From an uncultured Trichococcus sp. (lineage in GTDB: Bacteria > Bacillota > Bacilli > Lactobacillales > Aerococcaceae): 64,000 nt of DNA. Location of the stretch: the NCBI RefSeq assembly GCF_963667775.1, contig NZ_OY764015.1, positions 750,501-814,500 of the forward strand, read 5' to 3'. The translations under genes were made by a program, and so were the position numbers. This document shows, piece by piece, positions 27,459 through 37,970 of the stretch (position 1 is its first letter; each line of letters starts with the position of its first letter). The notes under the pieces were generated by a model. It was not told the DNA's origin, made no database searches, and worked only from the letters and a program-made list of their open reading frames with translations.

Positions 27459-28331
27459 TCAGATACCTCCTTTCGTTGTAGCTGTTTCATGTTTCTTGAA
27501 TACATAGTCATTGACGGTGACCCCTATTGACTTAGCTATTTTCGGGCATTTGGCTTTCAGCAAAAAGAAGATGCTGCGTGATGCATCCGATAACGCTTCA
27601 TAGTTCCCTTGCCCCTTGCTGATGACAATATCAGCATCCTGAAATAGCTTCAGAAATTCCTCGCTGCATATTTCCAATACTGCACCAGGAGCACCGCATC
27701 CTGTCGATACTATTGTAGCAAAATTATCCATCCCGACACAAAGCGCATCCATCATGGTTACATCGTTTATGATGGCTTCATCCCTGACTGCATAGATGAC
27801 CTCATGCTCAGCAGACAAATGGCGCGCCAACATTTTGTCGAAAACCGCTTCGCCGGCATTGTCCCCTATGATCAAAATGCTTTTTGACTTTTCCAATTCT
27901 ACTTTGAAAGAAACGTCATCGCAGATCGCAAAGGGCATATCCAGCTCCTCTTTAAGGAATGATTCGATGTAGCGACCGCTGTATATTGCCGAATCCATCA
28001 CATTCCCGGTGGCAGCAATTTTCAACGCTGTGACTACAGGATCACTTGCATCTGAAAGGGCTGTTGATAGAGATTGCTCAAGGCTTAATGCAATTTGAAT
28101 ATCCCTCATTTTCACTTCAGCGTATGGATCGGCCGAACCCGTATATTGCTTCACGACTGCATGCATATCCTCACACACTTCGGGCGCATAGCGGTGAGGC
28201 TTGTTTCTGGAATATTCCTCGAATGCCTCGCACATGATCGTTTCTTGAAGCTCTTCGTCATCCGTCACCAATCTGGCTGCTTCCAGTACTTGCTTCAGCA
28301 TGCAAGGCAAGCAATCTAAATATAATTCCAT
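27459..28331 (-). CDS. DUF89/ARMT1-like protein (damage-control phosphatase family)
   Basis: 290 residues. The N-terminal DCLPCMLKQ (CxxC), the central ILIIGDNAGEAVFD (metal-binding Asp-Asn) and VISKGQGNYEALSD are hallmarks of the DUF89 fold, a metal-dependent phosphatase family acting on damaged metabolites in other organisms. The substrate here is unknown. It has AGGAGG upstream of the ATG and is the second gene in the MBL-DUF89-DUF134-radical SAM cluster. Confidence 0.9.
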   Translation of the reverse strand: MELYLDCLPCMLKQVLEAARLVTDDEELQETIMCEAFEEYSRNKPHRYAPEVCEDMHAVVKQYTGSADPYAEVKMRDIQIALSLEQSLSTALSDASDPVVTALKIAATGNVMDSAIYSGRYIESFLKEELDMPFAICDDVSFKVELEKSKSILIIGDNAGEAVFDKMLARHLSAEHEVIYAVRDEAIINDVTMMDALCVGMDNFATIVSTGCGAPGAVLEICSEEFLKLFQDADIVISKGQGNYEALSDASRSIFFLLKAKCPKIAKSIGVTVNDYVFKKHETATTKGGI

Positions 28332-28415
28332 CTTTGACCTCCTACTATTTTTCCCGCAATATTTAAACCTTTTTTCAATAATTTTGCTGATGAGCTATTC
28401 ATTGTAATTGGATTT

Positions 28416-29243
28416 TTAATTCGTCAGAATCAACTGGTTTCCCGTGGCCAAATAGCCAATCTTCTCTTTCATTTGTTCTTTCAATAACGCATACGGTGCA
28501 AGGCCGGTGCAATGGCACGTATAATAATCCGATTGCGTTTTCAACAACCATTCAGCGATTTCTTTGATCGTTTCAGGATCTTCCTGCTGTTTTTTCGATC
28601 GGTTGTACAAATGGAATCCTCCGATAACAACGTCCGGGTAACTGTTTTTCAGCGTATTGAAGTGCTCCACGATGTTCACTATCCCTCTATGGGCGCAACC
28701 GGCTATCAAAACCGTTTTCCCTGCATCGTTTATGATCAGATTCTGCTCATGAGAAAAATCATCTTGCGTCAAGTCCGATCCCTTTTTCATGAGAAGCGTC
28801 TCATTGCCGGAGGGATAGTATCTCGTCACTTTTACATCGGCAAAAAGTTCCAGCTCTTCATCTAATTTCAAGTAATCTCCGGCAAATACAAACCGGTCAC
28901 CAACCAAGAGCTGCCGATCCAATCCGATATTGGCGATGCCGCTTGGTCTATTCGAATAGTGTTCGTCAAAAGCGTTTTGGTTCACATAGACTTTAGCCTT
29001 CTTATTCATATCCAAAAAAGTGCGTAACCCGCCCCCATGATCCGCATGACCGTGCGAAATGACCACTGTATCGACCGCAGTCAGGTCGACACCCATCTTG
29101 GCGGCATTTTTCGCAAAGAGATCACTCGCACCCACGTCAAAGAGAAGCTTGTGCCTACTTGTTTCAATGTAGAGACTGAGTCCGTGTTCCGTTTCAAATC
29201 GGGCATCATGTGACGTGTTTTCTACCAAAGTTTTGATTATCAT
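28416..29243 (-). CDS. Metallo-beta-lactamase fold hydrolase (dihydropteroate-synthase-like MBL group)
   Basis: 275 residues. The metal site HGHADHGGGL (residues ~66-75) and later CAHRGIVN, GGFHLYN and YTCHCTG carry the expected His/Asp/Cys positions of the COG1237-type MBL enzymes (often named 7,8-dihydropterin-6-yl-methyl-4-(beta-D-ribofuranosyl)aminobenzene 5'-phosphate synthase-like). The true reaction is not known. AAGGAGG upstream; first gene of the cluster. Confidence 0.88.
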   Translation of the reverse strand: MIIKTLVENTSHDARFETEHGLSLYIETSRHKLLFDVGASDLFAKNAAKMGVDLTAVDTVVISHGHADHGGGLRTFLDMNKKAKVYVNQNAFDEHYSNRPSGIANIGLDRQLLVGDRFVFAGDYLKLDEELELFADVKVTRYYPSGNETLLMKKGSDLTQDDFSHEQNLIINDAGKTVLIAGCAHRGIVNIVEHFNTLKNSYPDVVIGGFHLYNRSKKQQEDPETIKEIAEWLLKTQSDYYTCHCTGLAPYALLKEQMKEKIGYLATGNQLILTN

Positions 29244-29351
29244 TTTTTAACCTCCTTTTAATGCAAACTGTATGCCTTCAATATTACCTCATTCCCGGCA
29301 TATGTCAATAACGAAATCGAGTATTCATTTACGCAATTCATATATTCAAAA

Positions 29352-29381
29352 AAAGGCCATCTCCGAGTGAGAGAGCCTTTC
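29352..29381 (-). terminator. Terminator of the YlmA-like ATPase gene
   Basis: AAAGGCCATCTC and GAGAGAGCCTTT arms, with T-run on the minus strand, 14 bases past the stop. Confidence 0.75.
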
Positions 29382-29394
29382 CTTGGGGATGAGA

Positions 29395-30177
29395 TTAGTT
29401 GCGTCCTTTCGGAAAAACCGCTAGCCTGTTTTTGGACATGCGGATCGTCTGCACCGGCTTTTCGTAGAAATCATTCAGGACTTCCTCCTTCAGCAAGTCG
29501 ACAGTCTTGCCGATTTTGTGGATGGAACCATTCTTCAACAGCAGCAGTTTCTTGAAGCAAGGCAGGATCTCCTCGGTGTGGTGACTCACATAGATCATCG
29601 TCGGCCCTCCAGGCTCGTCCGCGATCCGCTGAATATCCTCCAAAAGCTGCTCTTTTGCGAACAGGTCCAAGCCGTTGCAAGGCTCGTCCAAAATCAGGAT
29701 TTCCGGTTTCGCCATCAGAGCTCGGGCAATCAAAATGATCTGTTGCTGCCCTTGGGACAGGATGCCGTAGCGAAACCCGATCAATTCTTTGCCGCCGCAT
29801 TTGATCAACAGATCCAGCGCCTGCTGTTTTTCGGCCTCTGTAGGGATAGTCCAGACGCCTATCGTAGCAAATTTGCCGCTCAGCACGATATGTTCGGCAA
29901 TATCATTGGGATTCAGCTGTTGCTGCAGCGCCGAGCTGACCCAGCCTATCCGTTTGCGCAAATCCGGTATGGCCGTTTGTCCGAAAGTCTCTCCCAAAAC
30001 AACCAGTTTGCCGCTGCTGGGCCACAGATAGCCATTCAAAAGCTGCAGCAAGGTTGTCTTTCCGGACCCGTTTAAGCCGAGTATGGCCCAATGTTCCCCT
30101 TTATTTACGTGCCAATTAATGTCATTCAAAATTTTTCGTTTTTCACGAATGACATTCACGTGATCGAATCTGATCAT
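29395..30177 (-). CDS. ABC transporter ATP-binding protein (YlmA-like)
   Basis: 260 residues, one ATPase domain: Walker A GLNGSGKT (34-41), Walker B ILILDEPCNGLD, switch His in YVSHHTEE. The signature reads LSQGQQQ rather than LSGGQ, as in the YlmA/molybdate-like group. No permease gene lies beside it, so it either works with a partner elsewhere or has a non-transport role. Single gene. Confidence 0.87.
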   Translation of the reverse strand: MIRFDHVNVIREKRKILNDINWHVNKGEHWAILGLNGSGKTTLLQLLNGYLWPSSGKLVVLGETFGQTAIPDLRKRIGWVSSALQQQLNPNDIAEHIVLSGKFATIGVWTIPTEAEKQQALDLLIKCGGKELIGFRYGILSQGQQQIILIARALMAKPEILILDEPCNGLDLFAKEQLLEDIQRIADEPGGPTMIYVSHHTEEILPCFKKLLLLKNGSIHKIGKTVDLLKEEVLNDFYEKPVQTIRMSKNRLAVFPKGRN

Positions 30178-30351
30178 ACCATCACCTCATCTAAAGTATT
30201 GTTGTCATCGGGTATCATGTAATGCGAATATACCACATTTACCCTTTCCGGAAAAGGCTTTCACTAACCTGCGCCTGACACAACAAAAAATGAGAAAAGC
30301 ATCGCATCACACCACAATGTCATCTATACTATGGAAAGAGGTGAAAAATAT

Positions 30352-31221
30352 ATGGACCAAAATATAGAAAAAGTATCGCTGATTATCGAAGGCGGTGCCA
30401 TGCGGGGCGTGTTTTGCGCAGGAGTCATCAGCACCCTGTTGCGTCAAGAAATCTATTTGGATTATGTCATCGGTGTGTCTTCCGGGTCGGTTAATGGCAT
30501 CAATTATGTCAGCCGGGACCTCCCCCGAACAAAAGCTTCATTTGTGGATATCGCCGCAAATCCAGCTTTTTCCGGAATGAAGTATCTCATAAACGGCCAA
30601 GGATACTTCAACACCAAATACATCTATGAAGATGCAATCACAACCGATGTTCCCTTCGAATTCGATTCCTTCAAGCACAATCAAACTTCCATGAAAATCG
30701 TTGCAACAGACATGGAAACCGCAAAGCCTGTTTATTTCGATAAAGAAGATATCGCAACCACCGAAGAATTGGCACTCAAAATCAGGGCATCTTCCACTGT
30801 TCCGCTGCTGATGCCGCCTACCCAAATCAATGGCAAATACTATCTGGACGGTGGCATCGTCGACTCGCTTCCGATTGAAAAAGCGATTGAGGACGGCAAT
30901 CACAAACACGTGATCATCCTGACACGCCCACGCGGCTACATCAAAGAAAAGCAGCGGTTCAATGCCATCATCCGACGGCATCTACGGGCCTATCCCGAAA
31001 TCATAGCGGCCATAGAACAGCGGCACATCAATTACAACAGCTCGATGGCATTGATTAGGCAATTGGAACGGGAGAACAAGGCTTTTGTGATTGCACCCGA
31101 TCAGCTTTCTATAGGCAGGATGGAACGGAACGTGCAGCGTCTGGATGCATACTATCAGTACGCAGAACGCGCCGCGGAAAGACAGCTGCCTGAGTTGTTG
31201 GCCTTTTTGTCAAGTCACTGA
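30352..31221 (+). CDS. Patatin-like phospholipase family protein
   Basis: 289 residues starting at the ATG at 30352 with AGAGGTG 8 bases upstream (an earlier ATG at 30331 has no RBS). The oxyanion loop GGAMRGVF (14-21), nucleophile GVSSG (Ser43) and the catalytic DGG (YLDGGIVDSLP) are intact, so it should be an active serine lipid acyl hydrolase. The C-terminal ~100 residues match the bacterial patatin group (DUF6363-like tail). Cytosolic; no signal peptide. Monocistronic. Confidence 0.92.
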   Translation: MDQNIEKVSLIIEGGAMRGVFCAGVISTLLRQEIYLDYVIGVSSGSVNGINYVSRDLPRTKASFVDIAANPAFSGMKYLINGQGYFNTKYIYEDAITTDVPFEFDSFKHNQTSMKIVATDMETAKPVYFDKEDIATTEELALKIRASSTVPLLMPPTQINGKYYLDGGIVDSLPIEKAIEDGNHKHVIILTRPRGYIKEKQRFNAIIRRHLRAYPEIIAAIEQRHINYNSSMALIRQLERENKAFVIAPDQLSIGRMERNVQRLDAYYQYAERAAERQLPELLAFLSSH

Positions 31222-31298
31222 TTCGAACAGAAATCTTATCCGGCATGTTCATTTGTGACAAACATTAGAAATAAGTGAAAATAATATGAAAATTAACG

Positions 31299-31327
31299 TT
31301 GACACTCTCATGTAAATCTTATATGAT
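31299..31327 (+). promoter_or_regulatory. Strong sigma-A promoter of the ilv operon
   Basis: -35 TTGACA (31299-31304) and -10 TATGAT (31322-31327) with 17-base spacing. The RNA would start near 31334, giving a leader of about 245 bases before ilvB. Confidence 0.85.
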
Positions 31328-31379
31328 TATATCAATCACTTAAGCAATAACAAATCCATATAGAAATCAGGTATCCCAT

Positions 31380-31427
31380 ATGAAAACATCGAATCCACTA
31401 AACATTATTATCGTCTTAATGATCTAG
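31380..31427 (+). CDS. ilv leader peptide (15 residues)
   Basis: Reads MKTSNPLNIIIVLMI then TAG. Seven of its 15 residues are Ile, Leu or Val, with three Ile codons in a row followed by Val and Leu. That is the classic sensor of a ribosome-mediated attenuator for branched-chain amino acid genes. The stop codon lies at the base of a stem-loop (31425-31471). Confidence 0.8.
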   Translation: MKTSNPLNIIIVLMI

Positions 31428-31471
31428 GAGTTAAACACTGTAGAAATTTTTTACAGATTGTTTAAGTCCTA
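31425..31471 (+). promoter_or_regulatory. Attenuator stem-loop 1:2 (pause hairpin)
   Basis: TTAAACA (31431-31437) pairs with TGTTTAA (31459-31465); inner CTGTA/TACAG and outer TAGGA/TCCTA extend it. It begins at the leader stop codon, so a ribosome that finishes the peptide would open it while one stalled at the Ile codons would not. Confidence 0.6.
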
Positions 31472-31493
31472 TTTGTGGTAATCAAATGGGATG

Positions 31494-31532
31494 AAGCATC
31501 CCATCATTGACTGATGAGGATGCTTTTTTTTA
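31494..31532 (+). terminator. Attenuator terminator of the ilv operon
   Basis: Arms AAGCATCCCATCA and TGATGAGGATGCTT around TTGAC, then T8. It sits between the leader peptide and ilvB. GGGATG at 31489-31494 just upstream could pair with CATCCC in the terminator arm to form the competing structure. Confidence 0.8.
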
Positions 31533-31580
31533 TCCATGTTGCAAACGGACATACGAAAAACGAGAAATGGGGAGATTAAA

Positions 31581-33290
31581 ATGGAATCCGAAATGAAAAC
31601 TAAAACAAAAAAAGGCGTAACCCTTCTTGTTGAAGCGCTGAAAAATGAAGGGGTTGAAGTTCTGTTTGGTTACCCAGGCGGCGCTGTTCTGCACATCTAC
31701 GATGAATTCTACAAATCCGAATCGAATCATGTTTTGACGAGGCATGAACAAGGTGCAGTCCACGCGGCTGACGGCTATGCCCGTACAACAGGCAAGCCTG
31801 GCGTCTGTATCGTGACCAGCGGCCCTGGTGCTACAAATGTGTTGACCGGCATCGCAACTGCGCAAATGGATTCCATTCCATTGATCGTAATAACTGGGCA
31901 AGTGCATGAAGCCGGTATCGGTAAAGACGCTTTCCAGGAAACGGACATGATCGGTATGACCACACCTGTGACGAAATACAACTATCAAGTGCGTGATGCC
32001 AAAGATATTCCGCGTATCATCCATGAAGCTTTCTACCTGGCGAATACAGGAAGAAAAGGACCGGTTGTCATCGATATCCCGAAAAATATCGGTGTCCAGG
32101 AAGTGGAATGTGAAGACTGCACAGAAAATATCGGTCCAGTAAGAAATCTGCCGGGCTACAATCCGGAATGTCTGCCTGTGCCGGAACAGATCGCAAAAGT
32201 GAACGAAGCGATTGCAGCAAGCAAAAAACCACTGATTTTGGCCGGTCAAGGCGTAATCCATGCAGAAGCTGAGAAAGAACTGTTGGCTTTTGCGGAATAC
32301 TACCAAATTCCCGTTGTGAACACATTGTTGGGTCTTGGCAGCTTCCCTATCAAACATGAGCTAGCATTAAGCATGGGTGGTATGCACGGCTCCTATGCTG
32401 CAAATATGGCCTTGATGGAATGCGACTTGCTTCTCAACTTCGGCGCACGCTTCGACGACCGTGTCGCAAGCGACCCAACCAACTTCGCCCCGGAAGCAAC
32501 GATTGTCCATGTCGATATCGACAACGCCGAAATCGGCAAAATCATGCACACACATATCCCGGTATTGTCCGATGCCAAATTGGCGTTGCTGATGCTGAAT
32601 GACACGAAGCTGGCAGAAGTGCCTGATCACTCGGTTTGGTTCAATCACGTTATGGACAACAAAAAGCAACACCCTTTCCGTTATGAAAAATCCGATACGT
32701 TCATCAAACCGCAACATGTAGTCGAGTATATCGGCGAATTGACGAATGGTGAAGCCATTGTCGTAACGGACGTTGGCCAGCACCAAATGTGGGCGGCTCA
32801 ATATTATCCTTTCACGCATGGTAAACAATTGCTGACCAGCGGCGGCTTGGGAACGATGGGCTTCGGTATTCCGGCAGCTATCGGTGCTAAAATGGCTTAC
32901 CCTGATAAAACGGTTGTCTGCTTCGTCGGAGACGGCGGCTTCCAGATGACCAACCAAGAATTGGCGATTCTGAACGCCAACAGGCTGAATGTGAAGTACT
33001 TTATTCTGAACAACGAAGTACTGGGCATGGTTCATCAGTGGCAGAATACATTTTATGAAGGCCGCTTCTCTCATTCCGAGATTCCGGATTCGCCTGATTT
33101 CGTTAAACTTGCTGATGCTTACGGCATCACAGCTGCGAGAGTATCCGATCCCGATAAAGTGGATGAAGCAATCCAGACAGCCTTGAATTATCCAGGCCCT
33201 TATGTCTTGGATATCCTGATCTCCAAAGATGAGTTGGTACTCCCTATGGTCGCCAGTGGCAGGCCAAATAACGAAATGGAAGGTGTTTAG
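31581..33290 (+). CDS. ilvB: Acetolactate synthase, large (catalytic) subunit
   Basis: 569 residues from the ATG at 31581 with GGGGAG 6 bases upstream; an ATG at 31536 lies in the terminator T-run and lacks an RBS. Joins two pyruvates, or pyruvate and 2-oxobutyrate, with thiamine diphosphate. GYPGGAVLHIYDEF (catalytic Glu region), HEQGAVHAADGYAR, and the TPP-binding GDGGFQMTNQELAILNANRLNVKYFILNN segment (GDG...NN) are all intact. Followed by ilvN after 1 base: the first two genes of the ilvBNC-ilvA operon. Confidence 0.96.
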   Translation: MESEMKTKTKKGVTLLVEALKNEGVEVLFGYPGGAVLHIYDEFYKSESNHVLTRHEQGAVHAADGYARTTGKPGVCIVTSGPGATNVLTGIATAQMDSIPLIVITGQVHEAGIGKDAFQETDMIGMTTPVTKYNYQVRDAKDIPRIIHEAFYLANTGRKGPVVIDIPKNIGVQEVECEDCTENIGPVRNLPGYNPECLPVPEQIAKVNEAIAASKKPLILAGQGVIHAEAEKELLAFAEYYQIPVVNTLLGLGSFPIKHELALSMGGMHGSYAANMALMECDLLLNFGARFDDRVASDPTNFAPEATIVHVDIDNAEIGKIMHTHIPVLSDAKLALLMLNDTKLAEVPDHSVWFNHVMDNKKQHPFRYEKSDTFIKPQHVVEYIGELTNGEAIVVTDVGQHQMWAAQYYPFTHGKQLLTSGGLGTMGFGIPAAIGAKMAYPDKTVVCFVGDGGFQMTNQELAILNANRLNVKYFILNNEVLGMVHQWQNTFYEGRFSHSEIPDSPDFVKLADAYGITAARVSDPDKVDEAIQTALNYPGPYVLDILISKDELVLPMVASGRPNNEMEGV

Positions 33291-33291
33291 A

Positions 33292-33555
33292 ATGGTGCTG
33301 AGATTAATCCAAACCAAAGTCGTGAATAAACCCGGCGTGTTGAACCGCATTACGCAAGTTATCCTGAAGCCGCAATACAATATCGATACTTTGACGCTGA
33401 CCGGTACGGAAGATTATGACGTATCCTTGATCACAGTCGGCATCAACTTCGATACCTTGGATGCTGCTGAGCTTTTGACGAAACAGTTGGAAAAACAAGT
33501 CGACGTCATCAGCGCAACCGACATCACCGAAAAGCGTTTGGGCCTTAGAGCTTAA
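33292..33555 (+). CDS. ilvN: Acetolactate synthase, small (regulatory) subunit
   Basis: 87 residues from the ATG at 33292 (GGAAGGTG upstream). One ACT domain (LIQTKVVNKPGVLNRITQVIL, TLTGTEDYDVSLITVGI); this is the short form without the C-terminal extension seen in ~160-residue IlvH. It binds the large subunit and gives valine feedback in related enzymes. One base separates it from ilvB. Confidence 0.93.
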   Translation: MVLRLIQTKVVNKPGVLNRITQVILKPQYNIDTLTLTGTEDYDVSLITVGINFDTLDAAELLTKQLEKQVDVISATDITEKRLGLRA

Positions 33556-33627
33556 ACCAAAACAACCGCACCACCCTACCGACCGAATCAAATTGCTTAA
33601 AAAGCATTGAGAATATAAAAAAAATAA

Positions 33628-34638
<1,011 letters not shown>

Positions 34639-34721
34639 TGAATCAGATGTAGGTTGAGAGCATCCTTAATTTTAAGCCTTCTCTCTTCATCATTGTATTC
34701 AATAGATTAGGAGCAGATAGA

Positions 34722-35984
34722 ATGACGGATGAGTTAGTGAACAAGGAAGACGTGCTTAAAGCATATAAAGTGCTGCGCAACGTGGTCAAACAGACACCCA
34801 TGCAGCATGATTCGTATCTGTCGCAGAAGTATCATGCCAACATCTTTTTGAAGCGGGAGGACCTTCAGATTGTCCGCTCCTTCAAATTGAGAGGCGCTTA
34901 CTATGCCATTTCGCAGCTGAGCGAAGCCGAAACGGAGACCGGGGTAACCTGTGCCTCAGCCGGCAATCATGCGCAAGGAGTGGCTTACACTTGCAATCAT
35001 TTGGGCATCAAAGCTACTATCTTCATGCCGTCGACAACCCCTTCCCAAAAAATTGACCAAGTTCGATATTTCGGAAAGGACTACGTTGAGATCAAGCTGA
35101 TCGGCGATACCTTCGACGAGTCGAATGAGGCTGCTCATGCTTATGCGGATGAACACAACCTGACTTTCATTGAACCTTTCAACGATCGCAATGTGATCGC
35201 CGGACAAGGAAGTTTGGCAGTGGAAATCCACCAGGATCTCGTTGCCGAAGGAGAAACGGCCGACATGGTATTCGCCGCAATTGGCGGCGGCGGTCTGATT
35301 TCAGGCGTCAGCAGTTACATGAAGGAAGCTATGCCAGAAACTAAGATCATCGGTGTGGAGTCCTTGGGTGCCCCGGGCATGAAAGCTTCGCTTGATGCGA
35401 ATAAAGTGATGACTTTGACTGATATTGATAAATTCTGTGATGGGACAGCTGTAGCGACTGTCGGTGATTTGACTTTCAGACACTGCCAACAAAATGTCGA
35501 TGACATTCTGGTCGTACCTGAGGGACAAGTTTGCGGAACCATCATCGATTTATACACTAAACAAGCTATCGTAGCGGAACCATCCGGAGCACTTTCGGTT
35601 TCTGCCTTGGAACAATACAAAGAGGAAATCAAAGGCAAAACGGTCGTCTGCATCGTCAGCGGCGGGAATAACGACATCAACCGAATGGCCGAAATTGATG
35701 AGCGCTCACTGCTCTATCAAGGTCTGAAGCACTATTTCATCGTGAACTTCCCTCAGCGGGCCGGTGCACTGAAAGAATTCGTGAATGACATACTGGGCGG
35801 CGACGATGACATCACCAAGTTCGAATATACGAAAAAGGTCCATCGCAGCGAAGGACCCGTACTGATTGGAATCTTGTTGAAAAATAAGGACGATATCGAA
35901 GGCCTTCTCAGCAGGCTTGAGAAATTTGATCCGCATTACATTTCGGTGAACGAAAATTCCAAGCTTTATTCCTTCTTGATCTGA
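34722..35984 (+). CDS. ilvA: L-threonine dehydratase (biosynthetic)
   Basis: 420 residues. The PLP lysine is in [11 protein letters not shown], the phosphate-binding loop in GGGGLISG, and the conserved [11 protein letters not shown] is present. The C-terminal ~80 residues are one ACT-like domain ([19 protein letters not shown]), the shorter form seen in Bacillus and lactic acid bacteria, used for isoleucine feedback. Makes 2-oxobutyrate, the isoleucine-specific substrate for IlvB. Last gene of the operon. Confidence 0.95.
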   Translation: MTDELVNKEDVLKAYKVLRNVVKQTPMQHDSYLSQKYHANIFLKREDLQIVRSFKLRGAYYAISQLSEAETETGVTCASAGNHAQGVAYTCNHLGIKATIFMPSTTPSQKIDQVRYFGKDYVEIKLIGDTFDESNEAAHAYADEHNLTFIEPFNDRNVIAGQGSLAVEIHQDLVAEGETADMVFAAIGGGGLISGVSSYMKEAMPETKIIGVESLGAPGMKASLDANKVMTLTDIDKFCDGTAVATVGDLTFRHCQQNVDDILVVPEGQVCGTIIDLYTKQAIVAEPSGALSVSALEQYKEEIKGKTVVCIVSGGNNDINRMAEIDERSLLYQGLKHYFIVNFPQRAGALKEFVNDILGGDDDITKFEYTKKVHRSEGPVLIGILLKNKDDIEGLLSRLEKFDPHYISVNENSKLYSFLI

Positions 35985-36014
35985 TAACAACCAATTTCAC
36001 AGATTTACAAAGAG

Positions 36015-36057
36015 ACTGACGCGAGCCCAATTAAGAGGCTTACGTCAGTCTTTTTTG
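36015..36057 (+). terminator. Terminator of the ilv operon
   Basis: AGACTGACG pairs with CGTCAGTCT, followed by T6 on the + strand, 30 bases past the ilvA stop. Confidence 0.85.
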
Positions 36058-36160
36058 TTGGGGTATGTCAGCTGGCGATGGCATGGCGCGCTTGAACACG
36101 AAACCCAAAAAAAGAGCCTACTCGTTTGAGAGTTGGCCCTTCTTAGGATTCTAACTATTC

Positions 36161-37810
36161 TTATTCTTCAATGTACGCTCTGCTCAGATCAAATTCATTT
36201 CCCACTGAATTGAAGATGATGCCCTTCAGATTAGGATTTCTGAGTTGTGTTTCTGCTTCTTGGTAAAGCGGGATGATTGCTGCATCTTCCATGATAAGCT
36301 TGTGAGCAGCCATCAAGTCAGCCCAGCGCGCTTCAGGGTCGTTTGCATTTGTTGTTTTTGAAGAATCGATCAAAGCATCAAATGCAGCATTCGCATATTG
36401 ACCTTCGTTATAGGCGGATGTGCTGTACAACAAGTCCATGTAGTTGATTGCGTCGGCGAAATCCGCTCCCCAACCGGTCTGCAACAAGTCGAACTCGTCT
36501 TGGTTCGCTAATTCCAAACGGTTTTTCTTCGGTACATTGCGCAATTCTACAGTGATGCCTTCCAAGTTGTTTTGGATTTGGCCTTGGATATATTGGCTGA
36601 TTTTTTTGTTCTTTTCATCATCATCCCCAACTAAAGAGAAAGTGATTTCTTCTACGCCTAATTCAGCTTTAGCTTCAGCCAAAAGCGTTTTTGCTTGTTC
36701 TAAATTGTAATCCAGGTAAGAGCCGGCTTCAGCAGCAAAATCTTCACCCGTCGTCGGGTTGCTGACAAAATCAGCTGGCAGGAAGCCGCCGATGGCTGTC
36801 GAACCGTCACCGATGACGCTATCGACCAATTCATCGCGATTGATTACAAGTCCGATGGCTGCTCGCAGCTTCGCATTTTGCAGGTAGACGTTATCGTGGT
36901 TGAATTCGATATATGCCGTGCGGGCTTTTTTCTGAACGACTACGTTAGGATCAGTCGCCAATTGTTTAACCAATTCGCCGGTCACTTGTGCGTTATCTAC
37001 TGATTCTTGTTGGAACAGATTAACCACCGTACTCGTTTCTTTGATTACTTGAACATTGATTTCTTCCAACTGTACTTCGTCAGCAGCATAGTAATCTGCG
37101 TTCTTCACCAGATCCCAAGTCAGGCCAGTGCCATCCCAGTTCTCGATTGTGAAAGGTCCGTTTGCCAATATATTTTCACTGCTGGTTCCGTACTTATCGC
37201 CTTTTTCAGTCACAAATGCCTCATTTTGCGGGAAGAACGCGCTGAATGCCAATAACGATTCGAAGTATGGCGTCGGCTGCGTCAACTCGATGGTGATTTC
37301 AGTGTCACTGACTGCCGTTACGCCCAACTCTGCAGGGTCCATTTCTCCGGCCATAATCTCAGTGGCGTTCTTGATGGTCTCAGCCAAGTAAGCGTAGGAT
37401 GCCCCTGCTTCCGGATCCACCAATCGTTGCCAAGCGAAGACGAAATCGTTCGCTGTCACAGGCTCTCCGTTTGACCAGACAGCATCCTCGCGGAGTTTAT
37501 AGGTGTAAGTCAAGCCATCCTCAGAAACAGTGCCGACCTCCGCTGCAATTGCCGGAACGGGCTTTCCGTCTTCATTGATTTTCAATAAGCCTTCGATGGC
37601 ATGGCTGATGTAGTTCGAACTGTTGATGTCCGTCATCAGCGTTGTATCCAACGTCGCCAATTCGGTCGGCGCCGTATAATTGACTACTTGTCCGCTGGCA
37701 CCTTCACTTGCTGTATTTGCTGCGCTGTCGTCTGTTGCGCCGTCGCCCCCGCAAGCTGCTAAGATGACAGCTGTAGTAGCCAAAATGAAAGAACTTTTCA
37801 ATCTCCTCAT
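36161..37810 (-). CDS. oppA: Oligopeptide ABC transporter, substrate-binding lipoprotein (OppA 1)
   Basis: 549 residues. A lipoprotein signal ends in ILAACGG (Cys20); the SBP family 5 pattern follows (LRFTLREDAVWSNGEPVTANDFVFAWQRLVDP: only the central WSNGEPVTANDFVFAW is given as motif). It binds peptides outside the membrane and passes them to OppBC. A strong terminator separates it from oppF, so it has its own promoter. It is about as long as OppA 2 at 42652-44328 and similar in motifs. Confidence 0.94.
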   Translation of the reverse strand: MRRLKSSFILATTAVILAACGGDGATDDSAANTASEGASGQVVNYTAPTELATLDTTLMTDINSSNYISHAIEGLLKINEDGKPVPAIAAEVGTVSEDGLTYTYKLREDAVWSNGEPVTANDFVFAWQRLVDPEAGASYAYLAETIKNATEIMAGEMDPAELGVTAVSDTEITIELTQPTPYFESLLAFSAFFPQNEAFVTEKGDKYGTSSENILANGPFTIENWDGTGLTWDLVKNADYYAADEVQLEEINVQVIKETSTVVNLFQQESVDNAQVTGELVKQLATDPNVVVQKKARTAYIEFNHDNVYLQNAKLRAAIGLVINRDELVDSVIGDGSTAIGGFLPADFVSNPTTGEDFAAEAGSYLDYNLEQAKTLLAEAKAELGVEEITFSLVGDDDEKNKKISQYIQGQIQNNLEGITVELRNVPKKNRLELANQDEFDLLQTGWGADFADAINYMDLLYSTSAYNEGQYANAAFDALIDSSKTTNANDPEARWADLMAAHKLIMEDAAIIPLYQEAETQLRNPNLKGIIFNSVGNEFDLSRAYIEE

Positions 37811-37936
37811 GTAAATCTCCCCTTTTTCTCTTCGTATTCTAATATCATACTACAAACAATCGGGATATTCCATAAAATATGGGGATTTTTATCATACAAA
37901 ATTCATAATTTTTTCATTTCATTAATTTTCTATGGC

Positions 37937-37968
37937 AAAAAAGTCCGGAACAAGTTCCGGACTTTTTA
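37937..37968 (-). terminator. Terminator of the oppBCDF operon
   Basis: AAGTCCGGAA / TTCCGGACTT with T-run on the minus strand, between oppF and OppA 1. Confidence 0.85.
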
Positions 37969-37970
37969 TA

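Noticed and set aside
31222-31580. T-box riboswitch ahead of ilvB
   Set aside because: No T-box sequence (TGGNACCGCG) nor stem I pattern was found; a leader peptide explains the region.
31536-31580. Longer IlvB start at 31536
   Set aside because: That ATG is in the T-run of the attenuator and has no RBS; 31581 has GGGGAG at proper distance.
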